Shown piece after piece: positions 1 through 8,845 of a DNA stretch of 64,000 nucleotides (positions are counted from its first letter, which is position 1; each line of letters starts with the position of its first letter). The notes beneath the pieces are model-generated. The model searched no databases. It saw only the letters and a program-made list of their open reading frames with translations, and was not told the origin of the DNA. A program made the position numbers and the translations under genes. The stretch covers positions 2,170,001 through 2,234,000 of the forward strand of contig CAVZVZ010000005.1 in assembly GCA_963778895.1 (NCBI GenBank), read 5' to 3'. This stretch comes from CAVZVZ01 sp963778895. GTDB lineage: Bacteria; Actinomycetota; Acidimicrobiia; Acidimicrobiales; Acidimicrobilacustridaceae.

Positions 1-2
1 TC

Positions 3-440
3 GCGGCGGGCACACCGGGCTCGATCGTCAACGTCGGCGCGTCGTATGCGTGGACCGGTGGTCCCGGTTTCGCGCACTCGGCCGCAGCCAAGGCCGGCGT
101 GAAGAACATGGTCGAGACCTTGGCCGTCGAGTGGGGACCATACGGCATCCAGGTCAATGGCCTCGTTCCGGGGTTGTTCCCCCACGAGGACATGACGTCG
201 GACATCAAAGGCAACCTCGATCGGACGAACGACAAGGACGCATGCCAGCCCGCCTTGCGGGTGGGCCGTCTGCGCGAGCTCGGCTGGGCGGCGACCTTCC
301 TGGCGTCGCCCTACGCCCGCTTCATCAGCGGGCACACGCTCGTCGTGGACGGTGCGAACTGGCAACGCCGATCGCTCACCAATCCCGAGGTGGTCAGCGT
401 GCGCGACCAGATGGGTCGCGGTCCGTTCGAGCTCAGCTGA
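3..440 (+). CDS. SDR family oxidoreductase, C-terminal part (5' end outside window)
   Basis: The frame is open from base 3 and lacks its N-terminus, so the Rossmann glycine motif is not visible. What remains is the second half of a short-chain dehydrogenase/reductase: a strand with the catalytic-Ser region (IVNVGAS), a helix carrying the active-site Lys (HSAAAKAG), the segment EWGPYGIQVNGLVPG and the closing ISGHTLVVDG. Where most SDRs have Tyr-x-x-x-Lys, this one reads His-Ser-Ala-Ala-Ala-Lys, a pattern reminiscent of the 2,4-dienoyl-CoA reductase branch, which lacks the usual Tyr. A role in fatty-acyl or similar CoA-ester reduction is therefore possible but is inference. It ends convergent to the LLM oxidoreductase gene with only a 9-base gap. 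Confidence 0.85.
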   Translation, partial: AAGTPGSIVNVGASYAWTGGPGFAHSAAAKAGVKNMVETLAVEWGPYGIQVNGLVPGLFPHEDMTSDIKGNLDRTNDKDACQPALRVGRLRELGWAATFLASPYARFISGHTLVVDGANWQRRSLTNPEVVSVRDQMGRGPFELS

Positions 441-449
441 CGCGAGGGA

Positions 450-1530
450 TCAGCTGGCTCCGGGATTGCGGGGGAGCGAGTCGAAGCGTCCGCCCGGACG
501 AATGCCCACGTAAGCGTCGACGACCGGGGCGAGCTCGGCCGGGCTCGCCCCGTGCATGATCACGCCGTCGACGCCGAGCTCGAACTGGCGTAGCGCGCGC
601 TCGGCGCAGTGCTGCGGCGATCCCATGGCTGCCGGCTCGAGCCACTCGTCGGGGATGAGTGTGGCGATGTGCTCGAGTTGCGCCGGGGTTGCCTTGGCGT
701 CGGCCGCACCCGGCAAGGTCGAGACCACTTCGTCGGCCCGGAAACGCTCGAGCACGGCCGGGTCCCAGTTGTTCGTCGACACCATCAGGTCGCCGTAGCC
801 CTGGAGATAGGCGGCGAGGCGGCCGACGGTCTTCTTCAAACGGATCGCTTCGGGGAAACCATCGACGATCGTGGCGTAGCACGACCAGATGCGCACCGAC
901 GCGGGGTCGCGCCCGGCGGCCTCGGCGCTGCGACGCACGATGTCGACCGCACGGCGCACGGTGTCGTCGGTGAAGAACGTGTGCAGGACGACGGCGTCGA
1001 AGGCTCGACCCGCCAACTCGAGCGAGTTCGGCCCGAACGCCGTCAGCGCGATCGGGATCTCGAAGTCGAACGAGGCGTCGAGGTGGAGGAGAGGGAATCG
1101 GCCGGCGGGTCCGTCGTGGCCGAAGATCACCTCGCCCTTCCACAACCGGCGCATCAGCCCGACGAAGTCCTCCATCTGCGCGGTGGTGATCCGTGGAATG
1201 CCGTACGCGTCGAACAGCGGCGCGATGCCGCGCCCGAGACCGAGCGTGAAACGTCCCTCGGTGAGCAGGTGCATGGTGGTCGCGTACGACGCTGTCACCA
1301 TCGGGTGCCGGGTGTTGTGGTTCGTCGCGGCGGTGGCCAAACCGAGCTCGGAAGTGAGGGCGGCCGCCGCGCCCGGACAAGGTGACGGCCTCTTTGATGT
1401 TGAACCGTTCCGAGATGAAACCCGAACCGATGCCCATCTGCTCGCCCAACCGGACCTCGTCGAACAGCTCGCGGGGCGATTCGGGTTGTCCGGCGAGCGT
1501 GTAGAAGCCGAGCTCGGGCAGGACGGGCAT
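450..1530 (-). CDS. LLM-class F420-dependent oxidoreductase (one frameshift near 1370)
   Basis: A luciferase-like monooxygenase-fold protein of about 359 residues, the class that in actinobacteria commonly uses the deazaflavin F420 as hydride carrier. It starts at ATG 1530 (MPVLPELGFYTL). After residue 53 (EAVTLSG) the similarity moves one frame and continues as ALTSELGLATAATNHNTRHP to the stop at 450, so one extra base near 1370 is the likely cause. The barrel motifs GRFTLGLGRG and AFGPNSLELAG and the C-terminal GVDGVIMHG are present. It lies 12 bases downstream of a TetR gene on the same strand, so the two are probably cotranscribed. Substrate unknown; F420 use is a family inference. Confidence 0.85.
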
Positions 1531-1542
1531 GCGGCGGTTGAC

Positions 1543-2190
1543 TCAGCTCGCAGTTTCGCGAACCGGCGCGAACAGCGCGCCGTGGGCCATGTCGACGACG
1601 TTCTCGGTGAAGTCGTGCTGTGAGAGCTGACGACGGCCGGGAGCGGGGGAGCCCTCGAGGCGAGCACGGTCGGCGCACAAGTGCAGCACCGCCAGCGACA
1701 CCATGAAGACCCGATCGAAACCCAGGCGGCGCGGCACCACCTCCTGTAGCGAGTCGAGCAATCGAACGCCGGTGTCCATCGCCTCGGGCGCGGTGTTGTT
1801 GACGAAGTCGTGCACTTCGAGCTCGGGTCGGGCGGCCAGCTCGGCGAGGATGCGAACCCAGGCGCGGGGACTGGGACCTTCGAACACATAGTCGACGGTG
1901 GGCCGTACGAACACGCCGAGAAGACTGCGCGAGTCGCCCTCGCGGCCGTCGGCGATCATCTCGCGGTAGTGCGCGGTCAACAGACCTTGCAGCCGGGGAC
2001 GATGGCGATCGCTGAGCGCTCGCAGGAGTCCTTCCCGGTCGCCGAAATGGAACTGCAGGGCGGAGGTGTTGCGTTGCTCTGCTGCCAGCCGGATCTCGCG
2101 AAGCGAGACACCGTCGATACCTCGTGTGCTCAGCAGTTGCTCAGCAACGTCGAGCAGATGTTCCCTGGTTCGTTCCCCGCGTGTGGTCAT
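1543..2190 (-). CDS. TetR/AcrR family transcriptional regulator
   Basis: A 215-residue one-component repressor. The N-terminal helix-turn-helix is clear: RTREHLLDVAEQLLSTRGIDG at residues 6-26, a recognition region around ISLR/VSLREI at about 28-45, and the closing FHFGDREGLLRAL at about 48-60. The ligand-binding half has the usual helical character and a plausible TetR_C segment (RAWVRILAELAARPEL). ATG 2190 is used. The gene precedes the LLM oxidoreductase and is the likely regulator of that gene and possibly of the surrounding catabolic genes. No ligand can be proposed. Confidence 0.9.
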   Translation of the reverse strand: MTTRGERTREHLLDVAEQLLSTRGIDGVSLREIRLAAEQRNTSALQFHFGDREGLLRALSDRHRPRLQGLLTAHYREMIADGREGDSRSLLGVFVRPTVDYVFEGPSPRAWVRILAELAARPELEVHDFVNNTAPEAMDTGVRLLDSLQEVVPRRLGFDRVFMVSLAVLHLCADRARLEGSPAPGRRQLSQHDFTENVVDMAHGALFAPVRETAS

Positions 2191-2226
2191 GTCGGCACCG
2201 AGTATGGATCAGCGAACGCCGTCGCG

Positions 2227-3558
2227 TCACGCTCGGCAGATCGACCGCGTGTAGCCGATCTCTTCATCGGGCACGGTGTAGTAGCTCCCGTCCGGGCAGG
2301 TGATGGCCGGAGTCAGGTTCCCGAACAGGCCGTCGGGGTTCTCGTAACCCGGCACATTCCACAGATGCACCATGTAGCCGGTGTTCTGGATGAGGATGCC
2401 GCCGAACTTGCTGCACTGCTCCTGCGTGGCCGAGCGGTCGGCACCGAGCGGGGACTGGATCTTCCCGTCGGCGAACACGACACAGGTGTTGGTGTGGAAG
2501 TGCCAGTGGTCGTTGGGGCCGGCGAAGCCTTGGGGCTCGCCCTGGGTGCCGACGGCCATGTACATGAAGCCCGCCAGCTTCGACGAGTCCTCGATGCCGT
2601 CGTAGATCAGATAGGCCGAGTCCACTTCGGCTTCGGTGTCGAAGACACCGTCACCCCCGATGGCCATCTTGTCGATCGGTGGCATCAGATGCAGTCCGAG
2701 GCCGGGTGAGAACGGACCCGCCTCCGTGTAACCCGCCGCTTTGGCGTCGGCCAGCGTCGGATAGTGATCCTCGAGCGGTTGGGTCCACGCCAGCTCGGTG
2801 TCGAGCTGGGCTTGCTCGTCGGCGGTGAGGGCGACGTCGGGACCGTGCGTGTGGGCCATGCCCTCGTGCTCCTGGCCGTTGACGAGCGCCGAGAAGCCTT
2901 TGTCGTCGCCGGTTGGCGTGCTGTGGGTGTGACCGTCGGCGGCCACGAGCTCCTCGCCGTTCGCGCCATGCGTGTGTCCGGCACTCAAATGGTCGGCGGT
3001 GCTCGGTGCCATGAGCGCGCCAGTGGTCAAGGCCACGACCGCGATGGGCACGACCGACGCGAAGACGAAGTCGGAATCGGACCATTTCGATCCCAGCGAT
3101 GGTCGCCACATAAGAAGGCCGGCGAGGAGCACCAGCGCGGCTTCGAAGCCGACGGTGGTGAGGTCGACGAACGCGGCGGCTTCGGGCTGACCCGAGTGCG
3201 CGCCGAACGGCAGACCCCAGATGCGGCTGATGGCCCAGGCGCCGATGAAGACGACGTTCGCGACGATCGTGATCGTGAGCAGCGAGCGCCGGGGTCGCGC
3301 CGCGAACGCGACTGCCAGTGCGATCTGGATCCACCCCGAGATCGCGAACAGCACGCCTTCGATCGCCGACTCCTGCATGTGGCCCGGCACCATCACGAGA
3401 TGGATGAGGCCCGCCGCACCCGACAGCATGGACAGCGCGATGCGGCTCGCAATGCTCAGGTCGAAGGTGACGCGCTTCGGTGTCGGCACATCGGCCACCG
3501 GAAGGACGACTTCATCCGTACCGGGTGCAACGATCGGACGATTGAGCAAGTCGGTCAT
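2227..3558 (-). CDS. Histidine-rich membrane protein with extracytoplasmic domain, unknown function
   Basis: 443 residues. The first 200 contain about five hydrophobic helices (around 38-60, 66-85, 92-112, 127-148 and 163-185). A histidine-rich stretch follows with repeated HTHG/HTHS motifs (about residues 190-245, for example HTHGANGEEL, HTHST, MAHTHGPD). The C-terminal half is a soluble domain with aromatic and His residues (NDHWHFHTNTC) and four Cys, ending SICRA. This arrangement suggests a membrane-anchored metal-binding or sensing protein whose His-rich loop and C-terminal domain face outward. I do not recognise a named family and assign no function. It has its own promoter (3585-3613) and a purine-rich ribosome site (gggggaggg) before ATG 3558. 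Confidence 0.8.
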   Translation of the reverse strand: MTDLLNRPIVAPGTDEVVLPVADVPTPKRVTFDLSIASRIALSMLSGAAGLIHLVMVPGHMQESAIEGVLFAISGWIQIALAVAFAARPRRSLLTITIVANVVFIGAWAISRIWGLPFGAHSGQPEAAAFVDLTTVGFEAALVLLAGLLMWRPSLGSKWSDSDFVFASVVPIAVVALTTGALMAPSTADHLSAGHTHGANGEELVAADGHTHSTPTGDDKGFSALVNGQEHEGMAHTHGPDVALTADEQAQLDTELAWTQPLEDHYPTLADAKAAGYTEAGPFSPGLGLHLMPPIDKMAIGGDGVFDTEAEVDSAYLIYDGIEDSSKLAGFMYMAVGTQGEPQGFAGPNDHWHFHTNTCVVFADGKIQSPLGADRSATQEQCSKFGGILIQNTGYMVHLWNVPGYENPDGLFGNLTPAITCPDGSYYTVPDEEIGYTRSICRA

Positions 3559-3584
3559 GGATCCCTCCCCCAGGGCTCTGCGAC

Positions 3585-3613
3585 AGGCTAAGACCGTCGA
3601 GTTGGTGGGTCAA
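3585..3613 (-). promoter_or_regulatory. Sigma-70-type promoter for the His-rich membrane protein
   Basis: On the minus strand, TTGACC (3608-3613) is followed after exactly 17 bases by TAGCCT (3585-3590). The leader that follows is about 20 bases and contains a strong ribosome site before the start at 3558. It is one of the clearest -35/-10 pairs in the window. Confidence 0.6.
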
Positions 3614-3628
3614 TCGTTTGCCGGCTGG

Positions 3629-4391
3629 TTACCTCGAGCCGTCGTACCTAGCGTGACTGAACGGCTCGAATGCGATCGGATCGACATCCCGGACGACCGT
3701 GGGCTCGTGCGTGCTCTTGCGTACCGTCCATCGAATCGACTCGGTTTCGACGATGGGTAGGTCGACGACGGGACACGAAGCCAGATCGCGGAGCACCAGC
3801 TTGCCTTCGACACGTTCCATCGACTCCGGCGAGCGAATCTGGTCGACACGGATGAGCGTGGGTCCGGCGTCGAACCCGGTACCCGACAAGGCCGGGAGGA
3901 ACTTGAACCACCATTGCCGCGCCGCGTACGGCTCAGGCGTGGGCAACACCTCCACGGCATCGCCGATGATCTCCATGAACGACACACCCTGACGCGTGAC
4001 TCGCGCCTCGACATGATCGCCGTCGCGCTGGAAGTCGATGTCGGCGAGCTTCTTCGGTTCACCGAACTTCTCGCGGCTGATGGCGACGGCCGGTTCGAGA
4101 TCGATCGGCATGAGCAATCGGGTACTCACCCAACTCGCCTTCGTACTTGGCGTCGACGGCGAAGTAGGCGACCCGCTCCTGATGCTGGTACGAACCGAAC
4201 TCGAGGTTGATCTCGGTGACGCGCGCGTGCACACGCGGTTCGTCCGGTGGAGTCAGTGGGGGAGGTAGGACAGCGGCCAGCACCGCGGGGTCGGTGAAGT
4301 ACGCCACTTCGAGCGATGGCAGCGAGGGATGGAAGTCACTGCCGCCCCCGCTGTTGGCCGACGGTTCTCGCACCCAACGGTTCTCGGTCAT
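3629..4391 (-). CDS. Acetoacetate decarboxylase family protein (one frameshift near 4118)
   Basis: Starts at ATG 4391 (MTENRWVREPS) behind a good ribosome site (aggaga). The N-terminal frame gives SLEVAYFTDPAVLAAVLPPPL and KYEGELGEYP. The similarity then moves one base (extra base near 4118) to LLMPIDLEPAVAISREKFGEPKK and runs to the stop at 3629. The repaired protein is about 253 residues, the usual size of the acetoacetate decarboxylase (ADC) fold. The segment EKFGEPKKLADI corresponds to the ADC region carrying the conserved Lys, here a KK pair. It sits directly behind the Rieske oxygenase gene (21-base gap), so a ring-oxidation or ketone/beta-keto-acid step in one pathway is likely, but the substrate is not defined. 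Confidence 0.8.
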
Positions 4392-4411
4392 GGTTCTCCT
4401 CTGCGGGCGCG

Positions 4412-5465
4412 TCAAGCGCCGTCGTCGTAGTCCGAATAGAACTGGCGGGCCCAGCGCCGGTGCTCGAGGATGAGCTTCTCGGTGCGTGTCAGCACCGGCG
4501 GGTCGCGATAGATCTTGTTCTCCCAAATCGGGATGTCCTGGCTGACGCCGGCGCAGAACGAGTCAGCGGCGTCGAGCGCGGCCCGTTCGCCATTGGCGAT
4601 CGGGGCGGTGAACACCCAACGCACGTGAACGCTCTCGCGGTCGATCGGTGTGGTGGAGGACAGGAACGTGACGTAGTTGTTGATCCGGAGTACGCCCAGA
4701 CCGAGTCCGAAGCCCTCGCGCACGAAGTTTCCGTCCATGCCGACGGCTCGTTTGTAGGTGCCCTCGACGACGAACTCGTCCTCCGGGATCGCGTCGGTGC
4801 CGTGCACGTACTTGAAGTGCGCGAAGTCGACGTTGTTCTCCGCCATGTCCTGGCACGGGATCGCGATCTCGAACTCTCGGCATTCGATCGGCGACCAGTC
4901 GGCCGCGCCGAACTCCTCGACTTCGGGGACTTCGTAGAAGGGCGGCTCACCTTGGGCGTGATACCAGGCCCAGATCATCTGGTTGCGCTCGATCGTCGGA
5001 TAGGCGCGTGTGTGCGCTTTGGCCGGGATGCGCGTGCCGCCGCCGTACGGGATCTCGGTGCACGTGCCCGCGCCATCGAACTTCCAGCCGTGGAAGGGAC
5101 AACGAATGCAGTCGGCTTCGACCTTGCCACCGACGGCGAGGTGTGCGCCGAGGTGCATGCAGTGCGCGTCGAGCACATGCGGTGCGCCATCCTCGGCGCG
5201 GAAGAGCACCAGAGTCGCGGTCGAAGTAGTGCAGCGCCTGCACCTCGCTCGGCGCGAGCTCGGCGCTCGGCGCCACCACGAACCACCCGTTCGGTACCGG
5301 GAACGGGTAGCGGCGGTCGTCTCGAGTGACTCTCGTTCGGCGCCCCAAGTCGAAGAGAAGCTCGGGTTGGCGCGGCATCGGCAGCCCGACCGGCAGCGTG
5401 TCATGGCCGTTCGCCGTCGAACGCGGCGCATCGGCGTGTCCGAGCATTCGATCGAGCTCACCCAC
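4412..5465 (-). CDS. Rieske non-heme iron oxygenase, large (alpha) subunit type (one frameshift near 5212)
   Basis: GTG start at 5465 (MGELDRMLGH). The first frame runs to YPFPVPNGWFVVAPS...QALHYFDRD; near 5212 the reading shifts to TLVLFRAEDGAPHVLD and continues to 4412. The Rieske 2Fe-2S signature is complete: Cys-x-His (CMHLGAH), then Cys-x-x-His (CPFHGWKF). The mononuclear iron site is seen as QDMAENNVDFAHFKYVH with its two His. The repaired length is about 350 residues, as in KshA/terminal-oxygenase types that hydroxylate steroids, terpenoids or aromatic acids using a separate reductase. No reductase gene is nearby. Upstream is an amidohydrolase and downstream an ADC-like gene, all on one strand. 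Confidence 0.87.
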
Positions 5466-5492
5466 GGTTTGTCCTCTCGATCGTCCGGCCGT

Positions 5493-6710
5493 TCATTCGA
5501 CGACCGTCGCCAACGGTGTGTCGCTGTGTATCTCGTCGACCCGTGGCCCGATCCGGTCGACGAGCACCTCCAGCGCGGCGGCGTCGATGCCGTACAGATC
5601 AACCGCGTTGAGGCCGAGGATGCGGCGAGTCTCCTCCGGTGGGACGTCCTTGAAACGCTGGCGAACCAGTTCCCTCGTGTAGGGGAACGTGCCTTCGGGG
5701 TGGGGGAAGTCGTTGCCCCACAACAGGTTGCCCACGCCGATCTCGTGCCGACGGCCGATGTCTTCGACGCCCGGGGTCGACGCGGCGAGGAAGCAGTTGC
5801 GATCGATGTAGTCGCTCGGCTTCATGCTGAGGTTCTCCCGGAACACGTTCCCCAGCTTCTTGGTGTTGTGGCCGCCGACGTACTTCTCGTCCATCTTGCC
5901 CACGATGTCGGGTAGCCACCACGCGCCGTTCTCGGCGATGACGTACTTCAGGTTCGGGTGCCGTTCGAACACGCCGGACCAGAGAAGGACCCAGAGGGGT
6001 CGGGCCGCCCACCAGTACGCCTCGGTCGCGTAGATCGCCATGAACCCGGGCCCGATGTCGTAGTCGGTCGGCCCGGCGCCGGAGTGCGTGTGCAACACCA
6101 TGCCGAGATCCTCGAGCGTGGACCACACCGGCTCGTACCGAGGATCGTGGTACGCCGGCTCGGCCATCCAGCGAGTCGGCATGAGCACGCCCTTGAGTCC
6201 GAGGTCGTGCACCGCTCGGATCTCGGTGACGGCAGCATCGATGTCGTGGACGATCGGCACCACGGCCACGCCGATGCGGCGATGCGGTTCCTTGGCGCAG
6301 AAGTCGGCGAGCCAGCGGTTGTGCGCTCTGGCCCCGGCCATCACGAGCTCCGGCACGCTGTCGCCCGACGACGACAGCCCCGAGCCGAAGGGTGAAGCCG
6401 CGACGCGGCCCGTGCCGAGCACGTCGGCGTCGGGGAACAGCACCTCGGCCGCGACACCCTCCACGTCGAGCTTCTCGTTGCGAGCATCGGAGTCGAATGC
6501 GGCGAGGAGCCCGCCGTCGCCGGTCTTCGCCTCCCACTCCTTGCGGAACTCCTCGTTGTTGGATGCCAACTCGCGCAGCGCCGACATCTCGGCTTGGTGT
6601 GCGTCGAACGCTTCTCGGTACTGGGGCTCGAGATAGTCGCGGTAGTGCTCGGCCGGCGGGCCGGCATGGCCGTCCGACGAGATCATGAGGTAGCGGTCGG
6701 TGGTCGTCAC
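5493..6710 (-). CDS. Amidohydrolase family protein (amidohydrolase_2, ACMSD-like)
   Basis: Metal-dependent TIM-barrel hydrolase or decarboxylase of about 405 residues. I take GTG 6710 (VTTTDRYLMISSDGHAGPP) as the start, because the longer open frame would run into the upstream SDR gene. The family's metal and active-site elements are seen as SSDGHAG near the N-terminus, VLHTHSGAG in the middle, VIAENGAWW and LLWGNDFPHPEGT near the C-terminus. This branch (aminocarboxymuconate-semialdehyde decarboxylase-like) often acts in aromatic or heterocycle breakdown. It lies 27 bases upstream of the Rieske oxygenase gene on the same strand, consistent with one catabolic operon. Confidence 0.87.
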   Translation of the reverse strand: MTTTDRYLMISSDGHAGPPAEHYRDYLEPQYREAFDAHQAEMSALRELASNNEEFRKEWEAKTGDGGLLAAFDSDARNEKLDVEGVAAEVLFPDADVLGTGRVAASPFGSGLSSSGDSVPELVMAGARAHNRWLADFCAKEPHRRIGVAVVPIVHDIDAAVTEIRAVHDLGLKGVLMPTRWMAEPAYHDPRYEPVWSTLEDLGMVLHTHSGAGPTDYDIGPGFMAIYATEAYWWAARPLWVLLWSGVFERHPNLKYVIAENGAWWLPDIVGKMDEKYVGGHNTKKLGNVFRENLSMKPSDYIDRNCFLAASTPGVEDIGRRHEIGVGNLLWGNDFPHPEGTFPYTRELVRQRFKDVPPEETRRILGLNAVDLYGIDAAALEVLVDRIGPRVDEIHSDTPLATVVE

Positions 6711-6750
6711 GATGCGGGTCCTTTGTCGGTCATCCGGCCTGCTCGTCTGG

Positions 6751-7626
6751 TCAGGCGAAAGGCGTCTTCGGGTGGGCCGGTAACTCACCCTTTTCGAGAT
6801 AGGCGGCGCGATCGCGCAACGTGTCGCCCATCGACTCGCGGTCGATCATGAAGATGAAGCTCTGCTCGCGGATGCCGTCGACGACGATGCGCGCCAGCTG
6901 GTTCAAGTCCTGCCAGGGCAAGGAGTGCCCGCCCTTCTCGGCCATGGCCTCGAGCTTGGCCACCGTCATCGGCTCGGTGGTCCGCGGTCGCTCGCGTGCC
7001 AACTCGGGCGGGCGCGTGCGCTCGGACTCCCACAGTCCCGTCCGGAGCAGGCCGCCGGACGGGTAGAAGATCGAGGCGCGCAAGCGTGTGCCCTCAGTCT
7101 CGAACTGCGACGCGAGGGTCTCGGTGAACGACGTGACCGCGGCCTTGCTCGCGGCGTACACCGACGCGGTCGGCAGAGGTGAGATGCCACCGTCGCCCGA
7201 TGATGTGTTGACCACATGACCGTCGTCGGCCCCGTCGAGCATGCGGGGCACGAAGGCCAGCACTCCGTGTACGACGCCCATCACGTTCACGCCGTGCACC
7301 CATCGCCAGTCGTTGACAGTGGTTTCCCACGGTGTGGATGCCGGTGCCCCGACGCCGGCGTTGTTGCACAGCACGTGGCACGCACCGAACGTGTCGTAGG
7401 TGGTGGCGGCGAGGGCTTCGACGGACTCGAAGGTCGACACGTCGGTGACGACGCCGACCACCTCGCCTCGCTCGGCCAGATTGGTCGTGGCCTCCTCGAC
7501 CGCGTCGGGCCTGACATCGGACACCACGACCCGCATGCCCTCGGCGAGGAACTCCTCGCACAGCGCCCGGCCGATACCTCCGGCGCCCCCGGTGACCACG
7601 GCCACCTTCCCCTCGAGCTCATCCAC
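6751..7626 (-). CDS. SDR family NAD(P)-dependent oxidoreductase
   Basis: 291-residue classical SDR. The cofactor motif TGGAGGIG lies at about residues 12-19, NNAG at about 88-91, the catalytic Ser in NTSSGDGG and the Tyr-x-x-x-Lys pair in YAASK, so it should be active. After the core it has an extra C-terminal helical part (MTVAKLEAMAEKGGHSL) typical of longer actinobacterial SDRs. GTG start at 7626. It is the first gene of the minus-strand run SDR, amidohydrolase, Rieske oxygenase, ADC-like protein and faces away from a TetR gene at 7748, which may regulate it. Confidence 0.9.
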   Translation of the reverse strand: MDELEGKVAVVTGGAGGIGRALCEEFLAEGMRVVVSDVRPDAVEEATTNLAERGEVVGVVTDVSTFESVEALAATTYDTFGACHVLCNNAGVGAPASTPWETTVNDWRWVHGVNVMGVVHGVLAFVPRMLDGADDGHVVNTSSGDGGISPLPTASVYAASKAAVTSFTETLASQFETEGTRLRASIFYPSGGLLRTGLWESERTRPPELARERPRTTEPMTVAKLEAMAEKGGHSLPWQDLNQLARIVVDGIREQSFIFMIDRESMGDTLRDRAAYLEKGELPAHPKTPFA

Positions 7627-7733
7627 GTGCGTCCCCCGAACGATTTCCTAACGTGCGTCGAAAATTGCACACACAGGCCGGTCTCGTCAAGCGGCCCGCA
7701 CCCCCGGAGGCTTGCCCCACTCGGCCCTGCCGT

Positions 7734-7747
7734 TATTATCGAACCTC
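7734..7747 (+). promoter_or_regulatory. Leaderless -10 element of the TetR gene at 7748
   Basis: TATTAT at 7734-7739 ends 8 bases before ATG 7748, the spacing expected if transcription begins at the start codon. A TTGCCC lies 16 bases upstream of it. This supports 7748 as the true start, even though the downstream frame differs by one base. Confidence 0.5.
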
Positions 7748-8456
7748 ATGCGAAAAAGGGGTCGCCCGGCGCGGCATCAGCCGCGAGATGATCGCCACCG
7801 CCGCCCAGGACGTGGGCCTCGGTGAGCTGACCATGAAAGCCGTGGCCGATCGGCTGGGCGTCAGCGTCGCGAGCCTCTACCACTACGTCGACGGCAAGGA
7901 CGACCTCCTGCGCCTGGCCGCCGAGCACTCGGCGGCGACGGTGCCCAAGCCGACCGACCATGGTCAGCACTGGGCCCTTTGGCTTCTCGAGTGGGCGATC
8001 CACAACCGCGATTCGTTCATCGCCGAGCCGGGCCTGCTCAACCAGTACATCGCCGGAGCGATCAGCGCCGATGCCATCGCCGAGAACGTGAACGCCATCC
8101 TCGGCCTCCTCGTGCGCCAAGGATTCTCGATACGCGACGCGCAAGGCGCCTACGAGTTGGTGAGCTCGTGCGCGATCGGCGCTGCCGTGCAAGCCCTCCG
8201 CGAAGACAACGCGGCCCCCGCTGGCCCTCGCGCGTTCGCCCAGCAACAGGCCGTGCTGTTGCACCGCGACCCCGCCGAGTTGCCGTACCTCCGGCTGCTC
8301 ATCGCCGAGATGTCGGATGATCCGCCGCCGTCGTTCTGGTCACGGATCACCACGATCCTCGCGGGTATCGCGGCGCGTCGAGGTGAATCGTGGGAGGACG
8401 TCGTACGGCTGCTCGAGGGCTCAGGCGTTGCGATCGACGCGGGCCACGGCAGCTGA
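7748..8456 (+). CDS. TetR/AcrR family transcriptional regulator (one frameshift near 7778)
   Basis: From ATG 7748 the first codons read MRKRGRPAR, a very common TetR N-terminus. One extra base near 7778 then shifts the frame to ISREMIATAAQDVGLGELTMKAVADRLGVSVASLYHYVDGKDDLL, a textbook TetR helix-turn-helix. The protein runs to 8456 (about 235 residues) with a helical ligand-binding domain. It is divergent from the SDR-amidohydrolase-Rieske run at 7626 and convergent with the P450 operon, so either could be its target. The start is supported by the -10 box 8 bases upstream. Confidence 0.85.
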
Positions 8457-8470
8457 CAGTCATCCCGCGC

Positions 8471-8845
8471 TCAGCGGTTGCGGCGCGCGATCACCTTCTC
8501 GACGGTGGTGTTGACCTTGGTGCCGCGGGGCCAGCCGATGTAGTGCGTCAAGAAGATCGCGATCTCTCGTAGCTGGTCCTCGGTGAGCTCGCCGTTGCCC
8601 AGGGCTGCGTCGATCTGCAGCTCGGTCACGTCGTGCTCGCCCAGCCCCGTCAACAGTCCGATCAACAGCAGCCGACGGTCGCGATAGGTCAGGCCTTCGC
8701 GGTTCCAGATGTCGGCGAACAGATGGTCGACGGTGATACCGAAGAAGTCGCCGGGCCCGTCGCCCACGTCGTCCCATCCGTAGACCTGTTTCATCGTGTC
8801 GAGCCCGCGCTGGCGGCGCGGGTCGGGGCTGGTCGGTTCGGTCAT
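8471..8845 (-). CDS. Carboxymuconolactone decarboxylase (CMD) family protein
   Basis: A 124-residue protein of the CMD/AhpD-like alpha-helical family, close in length to gamma-carboxymuconolactone decarboxylases. Visible features are GWDDVGDGPGDFF, the helix YRDRRLLLIGLLTGL, HDVTELQIDAALGNGELTEDQLREIAIFLTHYIGWPRG and the basic end VEKVIARRNR. The AhpD-type Cys-x-x-Cys is absent, so a peroxidase role is unlikely. Its ATG overlaps the stop of the upstream dehydrogenase (ATGA), making it the last gene of the TetR-P450-SDR-dehydrogenase-CMD operon. Confidence 0.88.
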   Translation of the reverse strand: MTEPTSPDPRRQRGLDTMKQVYGWDDVGDGPGDFFGITVDHLFADIWNREGLTYRDRRLLLIGLLTGLGEHDVTELQIDAALGNGELTEDQLREIAIFLTHYIGWPRGTKVNTTVEKVIARRNR

